Positions 1-8,000 of a stretch of 64,000 bases of DNA are shown in pieces; position 1 is the stretch's first letter; each line of letters begins with the position of its first letter. The stretch covers positions 186,001-250,000 of the forward strand of contig JAFUQU010000037.1 of the NCBI GenBank assembly GCA_017472255.1, written 5' to 3'. The position numbers and the translations under genes are program-made. This stretch comes from Clostridia bacterium. Lineage in GTDB: Bacteria > Bacillota > Clostridia > Oscillospirales > CAG-272. The notes beneath the pieces were generated by a model. It was not told the DNA's origin, searched no databases, and saw only the letters and a list, made by a program, of their open reading frames with translations.

Positions 1-229
1 CGAACAGCAGTCGGAGGAGCTGGTAAAGTATATGCTCAAGGAGTTCGAGGAGGATCCGAAAAAGATTTGGGAATCGAATATGTTCGGGCGGACGCTTCAT
101 CAGCTGGTGAACGAGGGGCTGCATACCAAGCTGGGTCATATGCCCGAGGATGCCCGTGCCAAGCTGTCGGAAACCTTACAGCGTATCATCAACGAGGGCA
201 GCGGCGGTCTGATCTGCATCATTCTATAA
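1..229 (+). CDS. spoIVA: Stage IV sporulation protein A, C-terminal end (partial)
   Basis: Only the last 75 or so residues are present; the reading frame is open from base 2 and ends at 229. The tail, ending in GGLICIIL after a SETLQRIINEG segment, matches what I know of the C-terminus of SpoIVA, the ATPase that polymerises on the forespore surface and forms the base of the spore coat in endospore formers. The conserved C-terminus is the part that anchors the protein at the forespore membrane through SpoVM in Bacillus (known for the family). The N-terminal GTPase-like domain lies outside the window. A strong hairpin follows at once. Its presence marks the organism as a likely spore former. 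Confidence 0.85.
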   Translation, partial: EQQSEELVKYMLKEFEEDPKKIWESNMFGRTLHQLVNEGLHTKLGHMPEDARAKLSETLQRIINEGSGGLICIIL

Positions 230-240
230 TCCGCATAGAG

Positions 241-273
241 AGGGGCTGCTGCACGTTTCGTGCAGCAGCCCCT
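241..273. terminator. Hairpin terminator between spoIVA and the sortase gene
   Basis: A perfect 15-bp stem (AGGGGCTGCTGCACG and its complement) closes a 3-nt loop directly after the spoIVA stop and just before the stop of the convergent sortase gene, so it can serve both strands. T-runs are short on either side. Confidence 0.75.
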
Positions 274-279
274 GATAAT

Positions 280-1095
280 TTAATGTCTGCGCCGTTCCAG
301 AAGAATCCATATCGAATAAACAATCACCAGAAGCGGCAGTGCGATGTCCATTGCCGTATACAGCGGATTAATCAATCGCGCGCCCGCCGCAATATGTGCA
401 GTTTCTGCCGCTTCCGGCGTCTCTGTCCGCCGTCCGCGCACCAGCAGACGGTGGGTGTTGATGCCGTAGGGTGTGCAGGTCACAAGTGTACACAAATCCT
501 CACCCTCCTGAATCAGCAGCGAAGACGTGTCATCCGGCTCTACCACAAGAATTTCTTCCACCTCGTAGGTCAGCGTTTCATCCAGTACATGGATTGTGAA
601 CCGGCTTCCGACCGTCAGCTTGTCCAGGTCGCTGAACAGCCTGGCGGTGGTCAGCCCGCGATGCGCGGTCAGAACGCAGTGTGTCCCTTCGCCGCCGATG
701 GGCAGAAATGACCATGGCAGATGCCCGACGCCGATCTGAAGCACAGATTTGTCCACGCCGTGGTAAATCGGCAGCTCTACGGCGATATCGGGAATGGAGA
801 TATAGCCCATGATTCCCGTGCCGTTTGTGTCCAGCAGCGAATCATACAGCTGCGCCTGTTCTTCATTTAGCAGGTAGGGATTGCCACGCTCCAACAGGGA
901 GCAGTTATATTGTCGCGCCGCTTCGGACAGGCGTTCCAGTTCGTCCGCTCGATCAGACACGCTGTCCGCGTATTCTTCGATATAGCGGGTCTGATGCTTC
1001 GCATTCCAGTAGCTGCTGAATGCGGGGTACAGCATCAGCGCCAGTCCTGCCAGCATGATCAGGAGCAGGAAGATGGACGATCGTCTGTTTTTCAT
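280..1095 (-). CDS. Class C (pilin) sortase
   Basis: A 271-residue membrane transpeptidase that should cross-link the pilin encoded just upstream. An N-terminal membrane helix (about residues 8-28) is followed by a lid-like loop with NPYL near 72-75 in place of the usual DPW/F, then the sortase barrel with the catalytic set: His145 in TAHRGL, Cys207 in LVTCTPYG and Arg in the THRLLVRG stretch. A second membrane helix near 246-265 and a basic tail are typical of class C enzymes. The gene starts 36 bp after the pilin stop, so the two are surely co-transcribed. The ribosome site before the ATG is weak, suggesting coupling to pilin translation. No housekeeping sortase is in the window. Confidence 0.88.
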   Translation of the reverse strand: MKNRRSSIFLLLIMLAGLALMLYPAFSSYWNAKHQTRYIEEYADSVSDRADELERLSEAARQYNCSLLERGNPYLLNEEQAQLYDSLLDTNGTGIMGYISIPDIAVELPIYHGVDKSVLQIGVGHLPWSFLPIGGEGTHCVLTAHRGLTTARLFSDLDKLTVGSRFTIHVLDETLTYEVEEILVVEPDDTSSLLIQEGEDLCTLVTCTPYGINTHRLLVRGRRTETPEAAETAHIAAGARLINPLYTAMDIALPLLVIVYSIWILLERRRH

Positions 1096-1131
1096 TATGC
1101 AGCCTGACCTGCGTCCAGCCTGTCGGGCTGA

Positions 1132-2523
1132 TTACATATGCTCACGGGTTTTCATCCGCAGCTTTGTCACAAAGAGCACGCCCGATGCGGTTAAAATCAC
1201 AAAACCGACGCAAACCACAATGGTTGTGCCAATTCCGCCGGTTTCAGGCAGCTTGGTGCCGGATTGGTTGAGTACCTTGATTTCGGTGACACCGCTGGGA
1301 TTGTCAGTGGTGGCATTCAGGGTTCCGTCATCGCCGATGACGACGGTAATGGGATCGCTTAATACGGCGAAGCCCTCCGGCGCCGCGGTTTCGGTGAGGG
1401 TGTATGTGCCGCTGGCTAAACCGCGAAGGATGAAGCGTCCGGTGGAATCGGTGGTGATGGATGCATATGTGCCGGATCCATCAGGCACATACACAGCGGT
1501 TCCGCTGGTGCTGACCTGCTTGAACAGCATGGACGAGCTGCCATTGGTTATTGTAAATTCTGCTCCGGCAAGCGGTGTATCCGTGCCGGTGTATTTGTAA
1601 ATGGGTAAATCCCAGCTGTAGATGGTTGTGACAGCGGCGGCGGTTGTACTGCCGCTGCCATATGTGAGCCACAGTTTTACCGGGTTGCCGGCGGAACCGA
1701 TGACTGCGTTTGTATTCAATGTGAGTGTAATCGGAACATAAACAACCTGATTTTCCGTCAGCGTTCGCGTGATAGTGACTGTGGTGGTTCCGACGGTAGA
1801 TGTATCGGTGCTGTAACCGCTGGTGCTGAACGTATCCTGCACGCCGCTTTCCATCAGTATGTAAGGCTTGCCGACTTTACACGTCAGTCCCGAACCGTGC
1901 TCGATATGTAAAACATAATTGCTGGTTGTGCTGCCGACCGTGATCATGGCATCCATTGAAATGCTGTTGCCGATCGCGGCGGAGATGCTGTCCGTATTGG
2001 TGCCTCCAATCAAGGGATTCACCATCGGCTCGGAATTTTTCTCTACCACCGTGGCGTCCGCGGTCACATTGCTCAGCGAGCACAGCGCGCCTAAGGATGT
2101 ATCCACCAGATAATATCCGAATGCCAGCCCGGAGAAGGTTACACTGGTGGATGATGCGGCAGCCGACGCAGTTGCCGAAACGGAATTCTGCGTCACATAA
2201 TCCATCGCCAGCTTTGCAAAATTCTGTGCATTCGCGCCGTCTACCCAGGTTACGCCGGTCTGGTCGTCTACCGTAACATAGACACCGTTGACCGAGGTGC
2301 CGGAGATAAATGCTTCCCAGTTCGCGTTCACCGAATACAGATAGGCGTTTGCTTTCTCATTGTAGCTCTCCAGATCAAAAATGCGGTAAACTGTGTAGGT
2401 TTGTCCGACAACTGCATTGTTGATGGTAATGCTGCCGCTGTCCGCAGCGTACAGCGCCGGGGTCAGGCACAGAAGGATTGCTGCCGCCATCAATAGGGTT
2501 AAAAGTTTCTTCGATTTTTGCAT
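1132..2523 (-). CDS. LPXTG-anchored pilin with isopeptide (CnaB-type) domains
   Basis: The start at 2523 has an AAGGAG site 7 bases upstream and leads straight into a signal peptide (residues 1-27, ending ALYAAD); the frame is open 19 codons further but that stretch lacks such a site. The 463-residue protein has a N-terminal SpaA-like domain beginning GSITINNAV, a middle Thr/Ser-rich beta domain, and a C-terminal CnaB domain with the lysine of LPIYKYTG and an E-box LTETAAPEGF that would form an internal isopeptide bond. It ends with LPETG, a hydrophobic helix and a basic tail, the sortase signal. Together with the adjacent class C sortase this is a minimal one-pilin pilus locus. I do not see a clear pilin-motif YPK lysine. 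Confidence 0.85.
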   Translation of the reverse strand: MQKSKKLLTLLMAAAILLCLTPALYAADSGSITINNAVVGQTYTVYRIFDLESYNEKANAYLYSVNANWEAFISGTSVNGVYVTVDDQTGVTWVDGANAQNFAKLAMDYVTQNSVSATASAAASSTSVTFSGLAFGYYLVDTSLGALCSLSNVTADATVVEKNSEPMVNPLIGGTNTDSISAAIGNSISMDAMITVGSTTSNYVLHIEHGSGLTCKVGKPYILMESGVQDTFSTSGYSTDTSTVGTTTVTITRTLTENQVVYVPITLTLNTNAVIGSAGNPVKLWLTYGSGSTTAAAVTTIYSWDLPIYKYTGTDTPLAGAEFTITNGSSSMLFKQVSTSGTAVYVPDGSGTYASITTDSTGRFILRGLASGTYTLTETAAPEGFAVLSDPITVVIGDDGTLNATTDNPSGVTEIKVLNQSGTKLPETGGIGTTIVVCVGFVILTASGVLFVTKLRMKTREHM

Positions 2524-2550
2524 GGGAATTCTCCTTAAAATTATATCATA

Positions 2551-2566
2551 ATGCTGTTTACAGCAT
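2551..2566. promoter_or_regulatory. 16-bp palindrome just upstream of the pilin gene
   Basis: ATGCTGTTTACAGCAT is a perfect inverted repeat lying about 28 bp upstream of the pilin start codon, between it and any promoter. It could be an operator or an mRNA hairpin near the ribosome site; the sequence alone does not separate these. Confidence 0.45.
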
Positions 2567-2655
2567 ATCATGTTCGTCAATATTGCAGGATTCCGAACGA
2601 TGGATTATGAATATTTTAACACTATGTTCATGTAATATCTATATATTTGCCGTGA

Positions 2656-2695
2656 AAAGGGATGCTGTACGGTACTCTTTGTGCAGCATCCCTTT
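2656..2695 (-). terminator. Terminator of the endonuclease-fold gene
   Basis: A 12-bp stem (AAAGGGATGCTG with its complement) and a 16-nt loop follow the stop of the gene at 2709-3560. Read on the minus strand it runs into TTTTC, as an intrinsic terminator should. Confidence 0.65.
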
Positions 2696-2708
2696 GACAA
2701 TAGGAACA

Positions 2709-3560
2709 TCACAGCTCTATATCCGCGAACACCGGAGAGTGATCGGACAGAGGAAGATAATATTCGGGCGAGTAGCGGTCGAAGCGGCGGACGAAGCCGT
2801 CGGGCGCGTTTCGCACCAGAATGTGGTCGATGGCATCAATAAACTTATCGTCGTTGTAGGGCTGGAAGCCGTTAGGGCCGCAGACGTGATGACCGCTGGT
2901 TTCGTCGGCGTATTCTACAGCGATGTTATGTGCGTGGACAAAGCCCTGAGAGAATGCGTAATTAAGGGCGGGGGTGTTGTACCGGGTGTTCAGATCACCC
3001 ACAACGATGACGGGGCAGTTGTACTTCTTCTGATATTCGTCGGCTCTGGCGATGAGCATGGAGATTTGATAGACCCGCGCTTCATCCGATCCAGCCTGAT
3101 AATGCTGGGGACTGACGGCGGGATTGCTTTTTTTCCACCAGAGATGGGTGGTAACGAAGATAAACAGCTTTCCGGTCTCCTTTACGCGGAAGACGGCCAG
3201 CGCGCAGGACTTGGAATCGCAGTCGTTGAAGCAGCCCTCAAACCCGGGACATTCGCTGGGGTACAGGATAAAATCGGAGTCAACCAACTCAAATTTGTCC
3301 GGTCGGTAAACGATGGGAGTGAACTTTCCCCAAAGCAGCGCGTAATGCATACCGGCGTTGTGCAGATAACGCATCATCAGGTCGTTCATATTGGGCGTTA
3401 TCTCCTGACAGCCGATGATGTCCGGCTGGGTTTCCTGATAAACGCGGATAAAGCCGTGCTCGCGGTGTGCCGCCGAGCAGTCAAGCCCCATTTCCTCCCA
3501 TGCGGGTCGATTTTTATCGCAGTTCCACTTGTTGTGGCTCATGACACGAATCGTACTCAT
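2709..3560 (-). CDS. Endonuclease/exonuclease/phosphatase-fold hydrolase
   Basis: The start at 3560 is chosen because GGAGG lies 7 bases upstream and the family's first strand begins right there (MSTIRVMSHNKWN). The 283 residues carry the fold's signature metal-site motifs: N in the SHNKWN strand, a Glu in IGCQEI, VVGDLNTRYNT, and the closing SDHSPV. This fold covers DNase-I-like nucleases, sphingomyelinases and inositol phosphatases, and the substrate cannot be told from sequence. There is no signal peptide, so it is probably cytoplasmic. It stands alone, between a terminator and a short AT-rich upstream gap, with an AraC gene ahead of it on the same strand. Confidence 0.8.
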   Translation of the reverse strand: MSTIRVMSHNKWNCDKNRPAWEEMGLDCSAAHREHGFIRVYQETQPDIIGCQEITPNMNDLMMRYLHNAGMHYALLWGKFTPIVYRPDKFELVDSDFILYPSECPGFEGCFNDCDSKSCALAVFRVKETGKLFIFVTTHLWWKKSNPAVSPQHYQAGSDEARVYQISMLIARADEYQKKYNCPVIVVGDLNTRYNTPALNYAFSQGFVHAHNIAVEYADETSGHHVCGPNGFQPYNDDKFIDAIDHILVRNAPDGFVRRFDRYSPEYYLPLSDHSPVFADIEL

Positions 3561-3675
3561 ATGATATTCCTCCAGAAAGGTACAATATGGTGTTTTCAAA
3601 GATATAAATTATTATAGCATAATACCGCTGATATGTCAATCGATGGCGAACATTTTTGGCAAAATAATTATATAT

Positions 3676-4569
3676 TCAATCAAATGTGACGCCCGGATTG
3701 AAATGTCGATTGAGTTTTCGGTATTCCATCGGCGGCAGTCCGACAAATCGCCGGAAAACATTGGCGAAATGACTACTGTCATAAAAACTGTAGCGGATAG
3801 CGATATCCGTAACTGAGAGATCGGTTTCACGCAGCAGCTCGGCGGCATGACGGATTTTTGTGTCCATAACATATTGATGCAGTGTCATGGATGTGGCTGA
3901 TTGTACCAGCTTGTTAATATAATTGGGATGATAGTTGAACACTTCCGAAAGTTCTTTCCCGGTCAGCGGTAAGCGGGCATTGCGGTTGATATAGTCAAGG
4001 ATGACATCGGCGGTCTGGGACGCATTCTGATTGGTACTGTTGTCGCCGAACCGGACGAGGGAGACCAAAAGACTGGTGAGCAGGGCATTGGAGCGCTTTC
4101 GGTAACAGATACGGCGCTCGTTAAACTCCCGGCAGATATTGGCGGTCTGGCTTATCGCTTCCGGGAAATCGCGGATAAACCGAATGCTGTTGTAGAAATC
4201 GTTATCCTGAAAGTGGACAGCTTCGCCGCTGCTGCGCGGATCAAAATCCGAATCGTTAATGATACGGCCGTAGAGTCGGGAGTCGTCGCGGTAAGGCAGA
4301 AAATCAAAAAAAATATTGATGACGCTGAATTCGTTTCCGGAGAACTCATTACCGTACAGCTGGTTTGGCGGAAAATATACCATATCACCCGGTTCACAGT
4401 TATAAACAGTGCCATCGCTGATGAAGGTGCAGGAACCGCCGGTGATGCACATCAGACGATGGGTGTAGGAACGCTTATTATAGTGATAGCGCAGGTGGCT
4501 TCGGCTGTTTTTATATTCGCTTGTGTCCTTGATGGAGGGTTCGATATCGTCAAGACATAGATATTTCAT
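3676..4569 (-). CDS. AraC-family transcriptional regulator
   Basis: A 297-residue regulator. The N-terminal half is a cupin-like sensor (GGSCTFISDGTVYNCEPGDMVYF, effector unknown); the C-terminal 100 residues hold the two helix-turn-helix units of the family, with LTGKELSEVFNYHPNYINKLV and the second unit ending in DSSHFANVFRRFVGLPPMEYR. The start at 4569 has AAAGGA upstream; the open frame extends further but into the divergent promoter region. It is divergent from the cell-wall-anchored secreted protein at 4693, which is the obvious candidate target. Confidence 0.88.
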   Translation of the reverse strand: MKYLCLDDIEPSIKDTSEYKNSRSHLRYHYNKRSYTHRLMCITGGSCTFISDGTVYNCEPGDMVYFPPNQLYGNEFSGNEFSVINIFFDFLPYRDDSRLYGRIINDSDFDPRSSGEAVHFQDNDFYNSIRFIRDFPEAISQTANICREFNERRICYRKRSNALLTSLLVSLVRFGDNSTNQNASQTADVILDYINRNARLPLTGKELSEVFNYHPNYINKLVQSATSMTLHQYVMDTKIRHAAELLRETDLSVTDIAIRYSFYDSSHFANVFRRFVGLPPMEYRKLNRHFNPGVTFD

Positions 4570-4655
4570 CGCGTATTTCCTTTCTGATTGGTAATATTTT
4601 GTGTGGGAATTTCCTGCTTTTGTTTGGGCAATTACAAGAGGAATGCTGTGAAATG

Positions 4656-4664
4656 TGGTATAAT
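4656..4664 (+). promoter_or_regulatory. Extended -10 promoter of the secreted protein
   Basis: TGGTATAAT is an extended -10 element about 30 bp upstream of the start codon. No -35 hexamer is found at the right spacing, which fits a promoter that depends on an activator such as the divergent AraC protein. Confidence 0.5.
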
Positions 4665-4692
4665 GGTGATACATCATAAAGGAGGTATGAAA

Positions 4693-5463
4693 ATGATGTT
4701 TATGAAAAAATCCTTTTCCCGCATGATCATCGCTGCGCTGGCAGCACTGTCTCTGACCACAGCCGGAGGTGCGGCTGTATCGGCAGCGGCACTTCCGGAA
4801 ACACCCTATTACTTCGATGCGGCATACATCTGTGAGGGTACCTACGGCGCGTCCAATACTCCTGCGCATGAGTATTGGCGGCACTCGGTTGCGGAGCTGA
4901 CCGAAGAAGACGACGTACCCTGCCTGAAGATGGTGGCCGCAACAAACGATACTTATCCGACACAGGTGAATATATACTGGTCGGACAAGGGTTCTGGCGA
5001 GGACGCGGGCGCGATCAATGTGGAGACCTATCCCTACGTGCTGATGCGCTACAAGACCACACGCTCGGCTTCGGTCGATCTGACTGCTTACTGGAATGTC
5101 ACCTATTTCAACGATGTTGGTACTGTGGAAGCCGGCGGCTGGAATGAAACCATCCTGAAATTCGATCCTTCCAAGATCAATAAGGGCAGCTTCAACAAGC
5201 TGACGGATAATATGTATATCCGCTTCTGGGGCGAAACACCCTCTAAGGAATATGTGGGCGCCGAGTTTTATCTTGAGTATGTGGCTTTCTTCAAGACCGA
5301 GGAGGATGCTCTTGCCTTTGCGGCAGCACGGAACGCTGTGAATGCCGAGCCGGAAATCACCGAAAACGCTCCGCAGACAGCAGACGGCATAGCTCTTGCC
5401 GCCGCCGCACTTTTTGTATCGGCAGGCGGTGTATATGTGTTCAGACGCCGGAGAACTGTTTGA
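4693..5463 (+). CDS. Secreted protein with sortase-like C-terminal anchor
   Basis: I chose 4693 because the AAAGGAGG site at 4678-4685 is 7 bases upstream; an in-frame ATG at 4687 would be too close. The 256-residue product has a signal peptide (about 1-33, ending VSAAA), a single beta-rich domain of about 180 residues with many aromatic residues (resembling carbohydrate-binding jelly rolls, by inference only), and a C-terminal tail of NAPQTADG, a hydrophobic helix and RRRR. That tail is a variant sorting signal (APQTA rather than LPXTG), a style common in gut Clostridia. Function unknown; perhaps a surface glycan-binding protein. The AraC gene upstream is divergent, and a second AraC gene converges from downstream. 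Confidence 0.7.
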   Translation: MMFMKKSFSRMIIAALAALSLTTAGGAAVSAAALPETPYYFDAAYICEGTYGASNTPAHEYWRHSVAELTEEDDVPCLKMVAATNDTYPTQVNIYWSDKGSGEDAGAINVETYPYVLMRYKTTRSASVDLTAYWNVTYFNDVGTVEAGGWNETILKFDPSKINKGSFNKLTDNMYIRFWGETPSKEYVGAEFYLEYVAFFKTEEDALAFAAARNAVNAEPEITENAPQTADGIALAAAALFVSAGGVYVFRRRRTV

Positions 5464-5481
5464 TTTGTGATGTCAGCTTTT

Positions 5482-6318
5482 TCATTTGACCGGAACCGCC
5501 GTACCGCCGGGTATGGCGGTTCCGCTGTCTGATGGCATGCCTTTTTGCATATCGGTGGGACTTACGCCGTAGAACTTCTTGAACATCTTTGAAAAATTGA
5601 ACACATCTGCGTAACCGGCCATGGCGGCAGCCTGCCCCACCGAGTAGCCCGCGGTCAGAAAGTTGCGGGCGTGCTTCATTTTGACAGCGGTAATGTATTC
5701 CTTGAGCGTGACGCCGTAATCCCGCTTGAAGATGCGGGAGAGATAACGTCGGTTGATGTTCATGTCATCCGCCAGCTTTTCCACCGGGAGAGGACGCATA
5801 TAATTTTTTTCAATGTAGTTGGCGGCGCGTTCGGTGTAGCCGCCAATATCGGGATGGGCGGCGGCGGTCTCACCCAGCAGATCGGCAAGCAGCAGAAAGA
5901 GCTGCCCGGCCAGATATTCCTCCCGCATCCGGTCGAGGCGCTCACATCGAAGCATGGCGGGGATGATATTGCAGTCCCGGGGCGTCAGGATGTCCGGCAG
6001 GGAGTCCAGAGCCGGAGCAAGTTTTCCGTTGAAGCCTATCCAGATGTAATACCACGGATCGTCCTCGGAAGCGTTGTAAGTGGTGATTTCGCCGGGACGG
6101 ATGAGAAAGATCTGCCCGGAGGTCAGTCCGTACTGTCCGCGGATCGTCTTAAACTGTCCGCTGCCCGAGACCACATAATGCAGCAGATAGTGGTCGCGTA
6201 TCGCGGGACCAAAGGTATGACCGGGCAGGCAGTGTTCCCACCCGAGGACGACGGGGTTGAGATCGGTGAAATGCCGGTCACGGATGTAAATATTGTTATG
6301 GGTTATGGAGCGGCTCAT
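5482..6318 (-). CDS. AraC-family regulator, likely of the alpha-galactosidase gene
   Basis: A 278-residue AraC protein with an N-terminal cupin arm (HYVVSGSGQFKTIRG, and a PGEITTY turn) of the sugar-sensing kind and two C-terminal helix-turn-helix units (EKLADDMNINRRYLSRIFKR; GQAAAMAGYADVFNFSKMF). GGAGGT lies upstream of the 6318 start. It is divergent from the GH4 gene, 125 bp apart, with back-to-back promoters, so control of melA is the natural inference; galactosides such as melibiose or raffinose would be the expected signal. There is no transporter beside it. Confidence 0.88.
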   Translation of the reverse strand: MSRSITHNNIYIRDRHFTDLNPVVLGWEHCLPGHTFGPAIRDHYLLHYVVSGSGQFKTIRGQYGLTSGQIFLIRPGEITTYNASEDDPWYYIWIGFNGKLAPALDSLPDILTPRDCNIIPAMLRCERLDRMREEYLAGQLFLLLADLLGETAAAHPDIGGYTERAANYIEKNYMRPLPVEKLADDMNINRRYLSRIFKRDYGVTLKEYITAVKMKHARNFLTAGYSVGQAAAMAGYADVFNFSKMFKKFYGVSPTDMQKGMPSDSGTAIPGGTAVPVK

Positions 6319-6349
6319 GGCGCACCTCCGATTTTTTCTAATTCGTTAC

Positions 6350-6379
6350 ATTATAACATGAAATGCTTACTTATTTCAA
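6350..6379 (-). promoter_or_regulatory. Promoter of the AraC gene (minus strand)
   Basis: On the minus strand TTGAAA (6374-6379) and TATAAT (6350-6355) are separated by 18 bp. Its -35 directly abuts that of the opposing melA promoter. Confidence 0.55.
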
Positions 6380-6408
6380 TTCACATTCTGCACAAAATGT
6401 GGTAAGAT
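6380..6408 (+). promoter_or_regulatory. melA promoter with an inverted repeat in the spacer
   Basis: TTCACA and TAAGAT with a 17-bp spacer. The inverted repeat CACATT-N8-AATGTG (6382-6401) covers the -35 and spacer, a plausible regulator site. Confidence 0.45.
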
Positions 6409-6443
6409 TAATTAGATAAAATTTTTCGGGAGGAATACGATTA

Positions 6444-7781
6444 ATGATTAAAATTACCTTTATCGGCGCGGGCAGTACTGTCTTCGCCAAAAACGTGCTG
6501 GGCGACGTAATGCTTACCGAAGCGCTGCACGAGTGCGAAATCGCACTTTATGACATCGACGCGGGACGTCTTGAGGAATCCTTCACCATGCTCACCGCTC
6601 TGAATCACAACATCAACGGCGGCGCCGCCACGATCAAAAAGTATCTGGGCGTGGAACAGCGTAAGGACGCTCTGTCCGGCGCGCGCTTTGTGGTTAACGC
6701 CATTCAGGTGGGCGGCTACGAGCCTTGTACCGTCACCGACTTCGAGGTTCCCAAGAAATACGGCCTTCGCCAGACCATCGGCGATACGCTGGGCATCGGC
6801 GGCATCTTCCGCGCGCTGCGCACCATCCCCGTGCTGGAGGGAATTGCACGGGACATGGAGGAGGTCTGCCCCGACGCATGGTTCTTAAATTACACCAACC
6901 CGATGGCTATGCTTACCGGCTATATGCAGCGCTTCACCAAGGTGAAGACCATTGGTCTCTGCCACAGCGTGCAGGTCTGCGCGCCCAATCTGCTGAAGGC
7001 GCTGAATATGGAGGAGTACGTGGAGAATCACACCGCAACCATTGCCGGCATTAATCACATGGCATGGCTTCTGGATATCCGCGACCTTAACGGCAACGAC
7101 CTCTACCCCGAGATTCGCGAGCGTGCTTTCGCCAAGAATGCTTCCGAGAAGCATGGCGATATGGTGCGCTATGAGTACATCCGCCGCCTCGGTTATTACT
7201 GCACCGAGTCCAGCGAACACAACGCCGAGTACAATCCCTTCTTTATCAAGGCGAAGTACCCCGAGCTGATCGACCGCTACAACATTCCGCTGGATGAATA
7301 TCCCCGCCGCTGCGTCAACCAGATCGCGAAATGGGAGAAGCAGAAGAAGGAACTGATGGAAGACAGCACGAAGCTTGCCCACACCCGCAGCCGCGAATAT
7401 GCGTCCCGCATCATGGAAGCCATGGTTACAGGCAATCCCTACAAGATCGGCGGCAACGTGATCAACAACGGTTTGATCGACAATCTGCCCGCCGAAGCCT
7501 GTGTAGAGGTACCCTGCCTTGTAGACGGCAGCGGCATCACGCCCTGCCATATCGGCAAGCTGCCCACCCAGCTGGCTGCGATGAACCTGTCCAACATCAA
7601 CCCGCAGCTGCTGACCATCGAAGCGGCTGTGACCAAATCGAAGGCGAAGATTTATCAGGCTGCCATGATGGATCCTCATACTGCCGCCGAGCTGTCCATC
7701 GACGACATTGTGTCCATGTGCGATGACCTGATCAAGGAACACGGCGACTGGCTGCCTGAGTACATCAACGACGTTAGATAA
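6444..7781 (+). CDS. melA: Alpha-galactosidase, glycoside hydrolase family 4
   Basis: A 445-residue cytoplasmic enzyme of the NAD+- and Mn2+-dependent family GH4, at the usual length. It shows the N-terminal nucleotide-binding FIGAGS motif, the NYTNPMA segment near residue 149, the metal-site GLCHS near 171 and GINHM near 200, all typical of the alpha-galactosidase branch (MelA-like) rather than the 6-phospho-glucosidase branch. It would cleave galactose from melibiose or raffinose-type sugars by an oxidation-elimination mechanism. GGGAGGA precedes the ATG. The gene is a single-gene unit closed by a large hairpin, divergent from an AraC gene that probably controls it. Confidence 0.88.
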   Translation: MIKITFIGAGSTVFAKNVLGDVMLTEALHECEIALYDIDAGRLEESFTMLTALNHNINGGAATIKKYLGVEQRKDALSGARFVVNAIQVGGYEPCTVTDFEVPKKYGLRQTIGDTLGIGGIFRALRTIPVLEGIARDMEEVCPDAWFLNYTNPMAMLTGYMQRFTKVKTIGLCHSVQVCAPNLLKALNMEEYVENHTATIAGINHMAWLLDIRDLNGNDLYPEIRERAFAKNASEKHGDMVRYEYIRRLGYYCTESSEHNAEYNPFFIKAKYPELIDRYNIPLDEYPRRCVNQIAKWEKQKKELMEDSTKLAHTRSREYASRIMEAMVTGNPYKIGGNVINNGLIDNLPAEACVEVPCLVDGSGITPCHIGKLPTQLAAMNLSNINPQLLTIEAAVTKSKAKIYQAAMMDPHTAAELSIDDIVSMCDDLIKEHGDWLPEYINDVR

Positions 7782-7811
7782 CCGCTGAATATACAACACC
7801 CCCGGCACTTG

Positions 7812-7877
7812 ATATAATCCCCTTAGTATAGTCTCAAAACTTTTCAGGTTTGAGTGGCTACTCTAAGGGGATTATAT
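7812..7877. terminator. Composite two-stem hairpin after melA
   Basis: A perfect 15-bp outer inverted repeat (ATATAATCCCCTTAG at 7812-7826 with its complement at 7863-7877) encloses an inner stem CTCAAA/TTTGAG (7833-7838 and 7849-7854). It is probably the melA terminator, but it is larger and more structured than the other terminators here and reads the same from both strands. Confidence 0.55.
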
Positions 7878-7971
7878 TCGTTCTGAATGTCTGATCTGCC
7901 CGCCGCATAAATAAATTTCAGAATTTTTTCTCCTTTTTCCGAACCGATTCGCGCCCCGCTGTGTCATATAA

Positions 7972-7985
7972 GTACAGGCCTGTAC
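7972..7985. promoter_or_regulatory. 14-bp palindrome before the extended sigma factor
   Basis: GTACAGGCCTGTAC is a perfect palindrome 15 bp upstream of the sigma gene's start. It is well placed as an operator or as an mRNA stem next to the ribosome site. Confidence 0.45.
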
Positions 7986-8000
7986 GAACGAACAAAGAAG

